In this document: piece after piece, positions 1 to 6,406 of the stretch
Numbering within the stretch: the stretch's first letter is position 1
Layout of the letters: each line of letters begins with the position of its first letter
Assembly (NCBI GenBank): GCA_003229755.1
Contig: QIFJ01000209.1
Location: forward strand, 1 to 6,594
Source: Pseudomonadota bacterium
GTDB taxonomy: Bacteria > BMS3Abin14
Length of the DNA stretch: 6,594 nt
Direction: 5' to 3'
Notes under the pieces: model-generated
Seen by the model: the letters and a program-made list of their open reading frames with translations, nothing else
Told to the model about the DNA's origin: nothing
The model's database searches: none
Position numbers and translations under genes: made by a program

Positions 1-1260
1 GAGCGAACGCTCACCCAGGCTAATGGACAGTATCCGGACATCCCCATCCTTGTCATCTCTCCAAGTGATCAGGTTGATGACGCGGTATTCGCGTTTCAAT
101 TAGGCGCCGCCGATTATATTACTGTCCCTGTCGACAGCCTTTCATTCAGAGCTAAATTCCTCAAGCTCAGACATTCAGTAAATCTGAAGAGCACCGCCCC
201 CGGAACCAGGGAATACTCACATTCCAATTCTGACCTGTCAGAAAATATTCCTGAAGAGCTCCTCTTTGGCTCCTCACCCATAATGCAGAATTTCAAACAG
301 ATCGTTTACAAGATCAAGGACACTGATCTTCCCATTCTCATAAGCGGTGAGAGCGGCACCGGTAAGGAAAAGACCGCCCAATTCATCTGGAAGAGCTCCT
401 CCAGAAGAGATAAACCGTTCGTAAAGGTCAACTGCGCGGCCATACCCTCCGAGCTGCTCGAAAGCGAGCTCTTCGGTTTCGAAAAGGGAGCGTTTACCGG
501 AGCCTACAGGAAAAAATCCGGCAAGTTCGAAGCCGCGGACAGGGGTATCCTTTTTCTTGATGAAATAACAGACCTTCCCTTCTCCCTGCAATCCAAGCTC
601 CTGCATGTCCTCCAGGATGGCAAGCTGTCAATTCTGGGATCTAGTCTTGATATTACTGTGGACGTAAGGATCATCGCGGCTACCAACAAAATTATCGAGG
701 ACGCGGTCGCGGAAGGGACCTTTCGAAGAGACCTGTATTACCGCCTCAACGTCGTGCGCCTTCATATCCCCGCTCTCAGGGAGCGGGCGGAGCAGATACA
801 GAAACTCATCGACTATTTCAGGAATAAGTTCTCAACCCTTTACAGCAGACCGGCTCTGAATTTGAGCGAGGACACCTTGTCAAAACTACGATTCTACCCC
901 TGGCCGGGAAATATCCGTGAACTGGAAAATGTGATCCGGCGTGCGACTGTCCTCGGCGAGGCAAAGGCCATTACAACAGAGATGCTGGACAACGGCTGGG
1001 AAGAGGCCCATCCAGCTGCAGCAGAACGATCCGAAGAGAGACACCAAACCTCTAGCCTGGAATCAGTAAATGAGGCCATGAGCGCAGGCAGAAGCTTAAA
1101 GGAGATCGCCAAAGCCGCTGCCCTTGAGGCTGAAAAAAAAGTCATAGCCAGAGTTCTCGGTGAGACAAAGTGGAACCGCAAACAGGCCGCCAAAATACTC
1201 GAGATCAGCTACAAGACACTCCTGACCAAGATCAAGGAAACGGGGTTGGATCATGCCTAA
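1..1260 (+). CDS. sigma-54-dependent response regulator (REC-AAA+-Fis HTH), 5' end missing
   Basis: A bacterial enhancer-binding protein that would activate RNA polymerase-sigma54 at promoters of this polysaccharide system. The frame is open from base 1, so the start and the phosphoacceptor aspartate lie upstream; 419 residues are visible. Codons 1 to about 60 form the second half of a receiver domain (PILVIS, with the switch Ser at 58-60, then GAADYI). The AAA+ domain follows: Walker A GESGTGKE (346-369), the sigma54-contacting loop GAFTGA (487-504), Walker B ILFLDE (547-564), sensor I VRIIAATN, arginine-finger region FRRDLYYRLN and sensor II WPGNIRELEN. The C-terminus is a Fis-type helix-turn-helix (WNRKQAAKILEISYKTLLTK, from 1171). 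All catalytic motifs are intact. Oddly, the receiver's conserved Lys before Pro is Val (124-126). An in-frame ATG at 283 would drop the receiver and is unlikely to be the start. The gene overlaps the export gene by 8 bases. A PrsR-like role is an inference from context. Confidence 0.95.
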   Translation, partial: ERTLTQANGQYPDIPILVISPSDQVDDAVFAFQLGAADYITVPVDSLSFRAKFLKLRHSVNLKSTAPGTREYSHSNSDLSENIPEELLFGSSPIMQNFKQIVYKIKDTDLPILISGESGTGKEKTAQFIWKSSSRRDKPFVKVNCAAIPSELLESELFGFEKGAFTGAYRKKSGKFEAADRGILFLDEITDLPFSLQSKLLHVLQDGKLSILGSSLDITVDVRIIAATNKIIEDAVAEGTFRRDLYYRLNVVRLHIPALRERAEQIQKLIDYFRNKFSTLYSRPALNLSEDTLSKLRFYPWPGNIRELENVIRRATVLGEAKAITTEMLDNGWEEAHPAAAERSEERHQTSSLESVNEAMSAGRSLKEIAKAAALEAEKKVIARVLGETKWNRKQAAKILEISYKTLLTKIKETGLDHA

Positions 1261-1852
1261 GTACTTTAAGACCTGCCTCCTGGCACTACTGATAACGCTC
1301 CTGTACTCACCTGCAATCGCACAATCCATGGGAAAACTTTCAGCCGGAGCGAAAGGAAACGCGAAGACGGATTCTTATCTGGTGGAAGCAGGAGACCTGC
1401 TGGGAATAGTCGTCTGGAAGAACGAGGAGCTGTCAGCCAACTACACCGTCAGGCCGGACGGGAAGATCACAATTCCTCTTATCGGAGACATTATAGCCGC
1501 AGGTATGAAAACGGACAATATCAGTTTCCAGATCGAGCTGAAACTGAAAGAGTTTATCGACTCTCCTTTCGTCACGGTGATCGTCAGGGAAGCGGCCTCC
1601 AACCTGGTCTACGTCCTGGGCGAAGTCAGAAACCCGGGCGTATACAGGATCCAGGGCAGCCTGTCTGTGCTGCAGGTAATTGCCCTGGCAGGAGGATTCA
1701 CGGAGTTTGCCAAAAGGGAAAAGATGGTCCTGATCCGTTTGGAAAAGGGGTTACAGAAAAAAATCAACCTCAGTTTCAGAGAGATCATCAAGTCCCCCGA
1801 AGCAGGAGGAAACATTCTTCTTCTGAGGGGTGACACGCTGGTCGTTCCCTGA
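1253..1852 (+). CDS. short Wza/OPX-type polysaccharide export protein (PES-SLBB)
   Basis: Periplasmic or outer-membrane-associated component of the polysaccharide export channel. It has 199 residues. Residues 1-23 form a signal peptide (basic start, leucine-rich core, AIA before Q24). There is no lipobox cysteine near the cleavage site; the only early Cys, C8, is too close to the N-terminus, so this is not an obvious lipoprotein, unlike classical Wza. Residues about 40-112 match the poly-export (PES) domain, including YLVEAGDLLGI, VRPDGKITIPLIGDI and SPFVTVIV. Residues about 118-190 form one SLBB domain (VYVLGEVRNPGVY, LQVIALAGGFTEFA). The protein stops just after the usual domain end (LLLRGDTLVVP), so it lacks the extra SLBB and amphipathic C-terminal helix by which E. 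coli Wza spans the outer membrane. The start overlaps the regulator stop by 8 bases, and its own TGA shares one base with the next ATG. Export function is confident; dependence on a partner barrel is inferred. Confidence 0.93.
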   Translation: MPKYFKTCLLALLITLLYSPAIAQSMGKLSAGAKGNAKTDSYLVEAGDLLGIVVWKNEELSANYTVRPDGKITIPLIGDIIAAGMKTDNISFQIELKLKEFIDSPFVTVIVREAASNLVYVLGEVRNPGVYRIQGSLSVLQVIALAGGFTEFAKREKMVLIRLEKGLQKKINLSFREIIKSPEAGGNILLLRGDTLVVP

Positions 1853-3192
1853 TGAAAAGAGCCGCTGTAAAAAGGCCACTGTATGAACTTGTCATTGTCA
1901 TCAAGGCGGTTTTTCTGGCCGCGATCTTGACCATAACACCAACACCCTTCCCGGGCCTGTTGGGCCCGGCGCAGGCGGTAAATGTTGACTGGAACGTGAA
2001 TATGAGAACCGTTAACAGCGATAACTTCCACAGGCTTCCCAGCGGGCAGGAAGACACCGGCACCCAGTTTACCCTCACGTCGGGAATTGACCTGAGCTGG
2101 AGTCCGGCAGGCTCCTCTTATTCTATCGGGGGCGAAATAGGTTCTGAGTGGGTGGACAGCCATCAGAACCCGCAGAGCCTGAATCAGAACACGCGGAACC
2201 TGGTCTACCGTCTCAACACCAACCTGCAGTTCAACAGGCGCTCAAACCGCTATGTGAATGTGACAGCAAACGCATCCAGAGATACCTCGATCCCTGAAGA
2301 AGACCTTCTCAACAGGAACAGGGTGCGGGAAGACAGACTGACAACCTCTATTGCAACAGGCCAAAGAAGCGCATCAGGGGCGGCCTCCTCATGGGAGATC
2401 GCTCTCCGACGGGAAGATACCGACAGGGAGAGCGCGCGGAGCAGGTCCACCAGGCTCAACGCTATGAGATCCTGGCAACCTGGACCGATAGGCGAGGTCA
2501 CATTGTCGGGGTCCGCCCTGAGGGGAGACAACGAAGAGACGGAAAGCATCTGGAAAGAGGGCGACTTTTCAGCCGAGCTCGCCCAGACATTGGGCCGGCG
2601 GACAGTGAGAGGGGCAAACCTGTCCTGGTCAGCGTCCAGGATCGAGGGCAAAGCTGGTTCATCACGATCCAGAACAAGCAACCTCAGTCTCCTCGTTTTC
2701 AGACGATCAGAGCTCTCTGAGGTCAGCAGGGTTGGATTTTCCCTGGGGGTGGACGGGCTCAAAACCGAGGGCGAAGGAAGGGAGTGGAGCGGACAGGCCG
2801 GGTTAACTCTAAATTCCCAACTGGCCAGGAAGCTGAACTTTAATATGGACTATTCCGCATCCACGCAAGTGTTCAGAAATGATGACAGGACCCCTGCGTG
2901 GAGCAGGGCTGCCCGGATCAGCATGGGGCTTGACCTGAGTATTTCAAGATCATTGGGGGCTCTCCTTACGACCAGTTACGGAAAGGACAATTTCCCCCAG
3001 GGGACCGCGGGGATGCCAACCGGCAGGAAACGGCGTGATGAGCGGTTCCTCGGTCAGCTGGAATTCAGGGGGCAGCCGTCTAAGAATTCTGAGCTCTCGA
3101 CCTCATTGGTCATGGAGAAGGTCAACAGCACACTGTGGACAGCTGATTTTGAGGAGAACCGGCTGGAGCTTGCGGCATCCATAATATTTTGA
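1852..3192 (+). CDS. predicted outer-membrane beta-barrel protein of the EPS locus
   Basis: A 446-residue protein I cannot assign to a named family with certainty. Residues 1-42 look like a long signal peptide: basic start, hydrophobic stretch about 13-30, then a Pro/Gly-rich stretch ending in AQA before V43. The rest is rich in Ser, Arg, Asn and Thr, without hydrophobic helices, and is full of alternating strand-like segments (for example FTLTSGIDLSWS, YRLNTNLQFN, GLTLNSQLARKLNFNMDYS). It ends in ELAASIIF: a terminal Phe preceded by alternating residues is the usual outer-membrane insertion signal. About 400 mature residues would suit a 16-18-strand barrel. The early pattern SDNFHRLPSGQED followed by a strand recalls the TIGR03016 proteins of PEP-CTERM/exosortase loci, a weak resemblance from memory. 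The ATG shares a base with the OPX stop and has no good ribosome binding site close by (GAGGGG lies 21 bases upstream), so translation probably depends on coupling. Likely role: outer-membrane pore partner of the OPX protein. Confidence 0.78.
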   Translation: MKRAAVKRPLYELVIVIKAVFLAAILTITPTPFPGLLGPAQAVNVDWNVNMRTVNSDNFHRLPSGQEDTGTQFTLTSGIDLSWSPAGSSYSIGGEIGSEWVDSHQNPQSLNQNTRNLVYRLNTNLQFNRRSNRYVNVTANASRDTSIPEEDLLNRNRVREDRLTTSIATGQRSASGAASSWEIALRREDTDRESARSRSTRLNAMRSWQPGPIGEVTLSGSALRGDNEETESIWKEGDFSAELAQTLGRRTVRGANLSWSASRIEGKAGSSRSRTSNLSLLVFRRSELSEVSRVGFSLGVDGLKTEGEGREWSGQAGLTLNSQLARKLNFNMDYSASTQVFRNDDRTPAWSRAARISMGLDLSISRSLGALLTTSYGKDNFPQGTAGMPTGRKRRDERFLGQLEFRGQPSKNSELSTSLVMEKVNSTLWTADFEENRLELAASIIF

Positions 3193-3194
3193 TC

Positions 3195-3202
3195 GAGGAG
3201 AA
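3195..3202 (+). promoter_or_regulatory. ribosome binding site of the chain-length determinant gene
   Basis: GAGGAGAA ends two bases before the ATG at 3205, in the 12-base gap after the barrel gene. Its GGAG core (3197-3200) is purine-rich but closer to the start than ideal. It supports 3205 as the start, together with the cytoplasmic N-terminal segment encoded just after it. It is one of only two junctions in the cluster with a free-standing site rather than a stop-start overlap. Confidence 0.6.
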
Positions 3203-3204
3203 GA

Positions 3205-4836
3205 ATGAATACTGAACACACCGCAGCCACAAACGAACTGGGAAACCTCCTGGATACACTCTGGAGGAGGAAGTGGTTCATCATTGTGCCCTTTTTGATC
3301 ATCAGTCCCATGGTAGCTTTATACGGGCTGTATCTACCCAACCTGTACCGCAGCAGCGTGTCGATCTATGTGGAACCCCAGAAGATCCCCCAGGATTATG
3401 TTCGCTCCACGGTGACCACGGATATGGGGAGCCGGATCCGTACTATCAAGCAGCAGTTAACCAGCCGCACCAAGCTCCTCAGGGTTATTAACGACCTGAA
3501 CCTCTACGCAGAAGACCCGCAGAAGCAGACGTTAAACGAAGTCCTCGTCTCCAGGATGAGGGCTAACCTGGAGATCGAGGTCACTAACAAGCGTGACCTT
3601 AACTTCTTCATGGTCCACTACACACACGCGGATCCCACCAAGGCCATGCTGGGAGTATCCCGCCTGGTCTCCCTCTTTATCGAGGAGAGCCTCCAGATCA
3701 GGGAAGATCAGGCTGTGGGAACAACCCGCTTCCTGGAAGAGGAGCTTGAAAACGTCAAGAAGAAGCTGGAAAAACAGGAAGCCACCATCCAGTGGTTTAA
3801 AAGGCAGAACATCGGCGAACTTCCTGACCAGCTGGATTCCAACCTGAGAATGCTGGACAACCTGAACCTCCAGCTCCAGAACAATATGGAATCCCAGCGT
3901 GAGGTGGAAAGCAGGGTGATCCTCCTTGAACAGGAGATCGCAAAGCTTGGAGGGCAGATCCAGGTGTCGGCTGACGGCTCAGTGACTGGAGGTTCAAATC
4001 TGATGAGGCTCTTTCAGCAGCGGGACGCCCTCCAGCAGGAGATCAGCCGCCTCGAGACCGTATACACACCGCGCCATCCGGATCTGATCTCTGCCAAAAA
4101 GGCACTAACAAAAATAGAAGAAGAGATACGCACCGTCCAGAAGAACCTCAACTCTCAACCCGATACTCCGTCAGCTACCTCGCCGGCTACAGCCACAGCA
4201 CTATTTACACCCGAACTCAACAACCTCTGGCGGCAGCTCAATGCAAACAAGCCCAGATTGGCAGCCCTGCTGGAAAAGGAGAAGGACTTAAGAGAGCGGA
4301 TCAAAAAGTATCAGCTCAGGGTGGAGTTAGCTCCCAAAAGAGAACAGCAGCTCCTCTCACTTACCAGGGATTACGATAACACGAGGCAGAACTACCAGGA
4401 CCTGCTCAACAAAAAGCAATCGGCGCAGCTGTCCCAGAACCTGGAAAAAAGACAGGAGGGAGAGAAATTCCGTGTCCTGGACCCGGCAAACCTCCCTGAA
4501 AAGCCATACCTGCCTAACAGGCCCAAGATCATTCTGCTGGGACTGGTGGGTGGACTGGGGCTTGGGATCGGCCTCGTCTTCCTGCTGGAATCACTATTCC
4601 CGGCCTTTCACAACCTCAAGTCTTTGCAAAGCAGCCTGGACATACCCATTATCATGGCGATCCCTGAAATAGTCATACCGGGAGAGAGGAAGAAAAACAT
4701 GATCCGCCTTCTTCTCAGGGCGGCAGCGGGGGCAGCAGTGACCGCGGTGGTCCTCTTCCTGCTGGACAGATACGTCCTCGATCTAACGGGAGTAGCTGTG
4801 CAGATAGGGGAAAACATACGGAGCATGCGTCTATGA
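3205..4836 (+). CDS. Wzz/GumC-type polysaccharide co-polymerase (chain-length determinant)
   Basis: Inner-membrane co-polymerase that sets polymer length and links synthesis to export. It has 543 residues. A short cytoplasmic N-terminus is followed by TM1 (about 24-44) and the Wzz-type periplasmic start (YRSSVSIYVEPQKIP, then SRIRTIKQQLTSRTKLL). Long coiled-coil segments follow at about 176-250, 267-316 and 340-420, with the YTPRHPD motif at 287-293 and a Ser/Thr/Pro/Ala linker near 320-333. The GNVR-like part (APKREQQLLSLTRDYDNTR from about 376) leads to FRVLDPANLPEKPYLPNRP and TM2 (about 442-464). After TM2 comes a cytoplasmic segment with a Leu-Asp-Ile-Pro...Ile-Pro pattern like the one joining co-polymerase to kinase in fused proteins, then a third hydrophobic segment (about 503-522). 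No Walker A motif is present, so the kinase is a separate protein. The size and shape fit the roughly 500-residue subfamily seen in PEP-CTERM loci (TIGR03007-like). Its last four bases overlap the kinase gene start (ATGA). Confidence 0.93.
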   Translation: MNTEHTAATNELGNLLDTLWRRKWFIIVPFLIISPMVALYGLYLPNLYRSSVSIYVEPQKIPQDYVRSTVTTDMGSRIRTIKQQLTSRTKLLRVINDLNLYAEDPQKQTLNEVLVSRMRANLEIEVTNKRDLNFFMVHYTHADPTKAMLGVSRLVSLFIEESLQIREDQAVGTTRFLEEELENVKKKLEKQEATIQWFKRQNIGELPDQLDSNLRMLDNLNLQLQNNMESQREVESRVILLEQEIAKLGGQIQVSADGSVTGGSNLMRLFQQRDALQQEISRLETVYTPRHPDLISAKKALTKIEEEIRTVQKNLNSQPDTPSATSPATATALFTPELNNLWRQLNANKPRLAALLEKEKDLRERIKKYQLRVELAPKREQQLLSLTRDYDNTRQNYQDLLNKKQSAQLSQNLEKRQEGEKFRVLDPANLPEKPYLPNRPKIILLGLVGGLGLGIGLVFLLESLFPAFHNLKSLQSSLDIPIIMAIPEIVIPGERKKNMIRLLLRAAAGAAVTAVVLFLLDRYVLDLTGVAVQIGENIRSMRL

Positions 4837-5651
4837 GCGAAAACGACCTGGGCAAAGCCATCTCAAACATCATCAGGCTTGACAACCTGACGGACCTTCC
4901 CACCGGAGGTGAGGATGGGAGTCTTGCCGGGCTTGATAAAAAGCACAGCGGTCTGGATGAGAAGCTGGTGGTCCACCATCACCCGCGATCAATGGAGGCC
5001 GAATATTTCCGGTTCCTCAAGACCAAAGTCGAACACCATTTCGGCGATGATTTCAAGAGCCCCAAACGGGGAAGGATCATCCTGGTCACGGGAGCCACAC
5101 TGGGAAGCGGGAAAACTACCTGCGCTCTGAACCTGGCACTGATCTTTGCCAAGGCCTACGGCAACCAGATCCTTTTCCTTGACGCGGACTGCAGGCATCC
5201 GGCAAGCCAGAAAAACCTCGGGCTGGGGGAAACGCCCCTGCCCGGTCTCACCGATGTATTGATCAGACACCGCAGAGCCGGCAGTGTACTTATAAACACC
5301 GGCCTTTCCAATATGATCTATTTCCCGTCCGGAGACTTCAGCGAGGCGTTCGTGGACCGCCTCCGCAGCGAGGAGCTGACCATCCTGTTAGACAGCCTGA
5401 AAAACAGGTTCCGCTACATAATCATCGACACCCCGCCGGCATTTCCCATGCCTGAGCCGGGCATCCTGGCCAGCCACTGTGACGGAGTGCTCATCGTACT
5501 GGGAGCGGGAACGGACGGAAAAGACCAGCTCACCCATGCCATGGAGTCCCTTAAGGGGGCCAATATTATGGGAGTCATCCTTAACAAGGTCAGATCGTCA
5601 CCCTTAAAGAGGTACGGCTCCTACGGATACTACAGCAGGATGAGAAAGTAG
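4833..5651 (+). CDS. BY-kinase (bacterial tyrosine autokinase, CpsD/Wzc-kinase-domain type)
   Basis: Cytoplasmic ATP-dependent autokinase whose cycle of tyrosine phosphorylation drives assembly and disassembly of the co-polymerase complex. It has 272 residues. Residues about 1-50 are variable. E57-x2-R60-x2-K63 occupies the place of the EX2RX2R oligomerisation motif, with the last Arg replaced by Lys. Walker A is GATLGSGKTT (K94); most BY-kinases have P-G-E-G-K here, so the Glu is Ser. Walker A' is LFLDADCRHP (D117, D119), the hallmark separating BY-kinases from MinD-like ATPases. Walker B is YIIIDTPP (D199). The C-terminus carries a four-tyrosine cluster, Y261, Y264, Y266 and Y267 (KRYGSYGYYSRMRK), the expected autophosphorylation tail. 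Its start overlaps the co-polymerase stop (ATGA), with GGAG at 4820-4823, nine bases before the ATG, so the pair is coupled. The split arrangement resembles CapA/CapB of Gram-positives and the XrtA-associated kinases. No phosphatase gene is in view. Confidence 0.93.
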   Translation: MSENDLGKAISNIIRLDNLTDLPTGGEDGSLAGLDKKHSGLDEKLVVHHHPRSMEAEYFRFLKTKVEHHFGDDFKSPKRGRIILVTGATLGSGKTTCALNLALIFAKAYGNQILFLDADCRHPASQKNLGLGETPLPGLTDVLIRHRRAGSVLINTGLSNMIYFPSGDFSEAFVDRLRSEELTILLDSLKNRFRYIIIDTPPAFPMPEPGILASHCDGVLIVLGAGTDGKDQLTHAMESLKGANIMGVILNKVRSSPLKRYGSYGYYSRMRK

Positions 5652-5655
5652 GAAT

Positions 5656-5661
5656 AAGGAG
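5656..5661 (+). promoter_or_regulatory. ribosome binding site of the NusG-like gene
   Basis: AAGGAG lies in the 20-base gap between the kinase stop and the ATG at 5672, leaving a 10-base spacer. It is the clearest Shine-Dalgarno sequence in the window and decides the start of the antiterminator gene. A later GGAAG (5667-5671) is too close to the ATG to serve. Confidence 0.75.
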
Positions 5662-5671
5662 TTTTCGGAAG

Positions 5672-6223
5672 ATGTCAGATAACCAGATACAGAAGGTCAG
5701 CTTCGGTCCCAATGAGGATACAGGCAGAACCGATCTCTCATGCTGGTATGTCGTAAAGACAAAACTCAGGGAAGAGAGCATCTGTATCGAGGAGTTCGCC
5801 AGGAAGGGGATACCTGTCTTCTGCCCCATGACAAAAGAGTACAGGTTGAGGAGAAGGCGGACCGAGACCGTCCCCCTCTTCCCCGGATATGTTTTCTGTC
5901 GCTTCACATATCCTGACCATTACTACGACGTTAAATGGACCAGGGGCGTGAGCAAGCTCGTAAAGTTCGGCCTGGATGATCCACCCCCGGTTTCTGAGCC
6001 TGTCATTGAGTTCCTCCGCAGCCAGATGAACAGCGACGGGATCATAGACCGGACATCTGAACTCAAACCAGGGGATCCGGTGCGCTTCAGGACCGGCCCC
6101 TTTAAAGACCTGATGGGGACCATTTTAAGCTGCGATACAGCTCAGGAACGTATCGTCGTCCTAATGGAACTGCTCTATCAGGCAAAAGTGGAAGTCGATA
6201 GTTACCACGTAGAAGCTGTGTGA
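5672..6223 (+). CDS. NusG-like specialised antiterminator (RfaH/LoaP/UpxY type)
   Basis: Paralogue of NusG expected to bind RNA polymerase and suppress termination or pausing in a long polysaccharide operon. It has 183 residues. After a polar leader of about 23 residues, the NGN domain starts at WYVVKTKLREE (W25) and includes GIPVFCPM, a basic patch KEYRLRRRRTE, LFPGYVFCRF (69-78) and KWTRGVSKLVKFG. A variable linker joins it to a KOW domain at about 132-160 (LKPGDPVRFRTGPFKDLMGT), followed by a short strand-rich end. The polymerase-binding face of the NGN is recognisable. The divergent linker and the location in an EPS cluster separate it from housekeeping NusG, which normally sits between secE and rplK. 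Genes of this class usually lie at or near the head of the operon they act on. Here the gene follows five export and regulation genes, so its target may be the operon downstream. The family call is firm; the exact target is inferred. Confidence 0.91.
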   Translation: MSDNQIQKVSFGPNEDTGRTDLSCWYVVKTKLREESICIEEFARKGIPVFCPMTKEYRLRRRRTETVPLFPGYVFCRFTYPDHYYDVKWTRGVSKLVKFGLDDPPPVSEPVIEFLRSQMNSDGIIDRTSELKPGDPVRFRTGPFKDLMGTILSCDTAQERIVVLMELLYQAKVEVDSYHVEAV

Positions 6224-6308
6224 CCCTGGAGGCCAAATTCAGGGAACAGTGAAACAAAGAAGCAACAGGTAAAAGCAGTTAGATGACCAGATCAAGACAT
6301 AACTTTTT

Positions 6309-6351
6309 CCAGTCCGGCTCATGCACGGACTGGCGGAGCTGCATCCAGTCC
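6309..6351 (+). repeat. alternating inverted-repeat triplet able to form two exclusive hairpins
   Basis: CCAGTCC at 6309-6315, GGACTGG at 6327-6333 and CCAGTCC at 6345-6351 are perfect 7-base arms, each starting 18 bases after the last. The middle arm can pair with either neighbour: with the first (8 bp including G6316/C6326, 9-base loop) or with the third (7 bp, 11-base loop). Neither hairpin is followed by a T-run on the coding strand; the only T-run lies before the first arm. It is therefore not a simple terminator. It could be a leader structure or part of a dispersed repeat. Confidence 0.6.
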
Positions 6352-6372
6352 CCTCCTGGATCCCGAATAATT

Positions 6373-6404
6373 CCTCCCCCTCGAGAGGAGAGGTGGGGGT
6401 GAGA
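6373..6404. repeat. REP-like C/G-rich imperfect palindrome
   Basis: A C-rich left half (6373-6382) and a G-rich right half (6387-6399) surround CTCGAG (6380-6385). On the minus strand it reads like the common dispersed element made of CTC-ACC-C runs, CTCTCC and CTCGAGGGGGAGG, familiar because its translation gives LTPTxxxxEGE-like peptides. The minus-strand frame here indeed gives TLTPTSPLEGEE. It probably belongs to a multicopy extragenic palindrome family; copies elsewhere in the genome cannot be seen from this window. Confidence 0.5.
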
Positions 6405-6406
6405 GT

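Noticed and set aside
1133..1140. Run of eight A in the regulator gene as a programmed slippage or phase-variation site
   Set aside because: The frame continues correctly into the expected HTH domain, and a single A8 run encoding Glu-Lys-Lys needs no special explanation.
283..1260. ATG at 283 as the true start of the regulator
   Set aside because: The same frame is open to base 1 and encodes recognisable receiver-domain sequence before 283, so the gene starts upstream of the window.
2391..2720. Plus-strand overlapping frame of 109 codons within the barrel gene
   Set aside because: It lies wholly inside a well-supported secreted protein, has no independent ribosome binding site or recognisable domain, and is best explained as a shadow of GC-rich coding sequence.
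5134..5150. TGGCAC followed by TTTGCC inside the kinase gene, resembling a sigma-54 promoter
   Set aside because: The spacing between the GG and GC elements is one base too long, which sigma-54 does not tolerate well, and the bases are explained by the conserved LALIFA coding stretch.
6224..6244. Inverted repeat CCCTG/CAGGG just after the antiterminator gene as a terminator
   Set aside because: The stem is only 5 bp with an 11-base loop and no T-tract follows, so it is not a supportable rho-independent terminator.
6332..6346. GGCGGAGCTGC resembling the RfaH ops element GGCGGTAG-N2-TGC
   Set aside because: It needs an internal deletion to align and lacks the TAG core. In addition, ops is characterised for enterobacterial RfaH, and this protein may use a different signal.
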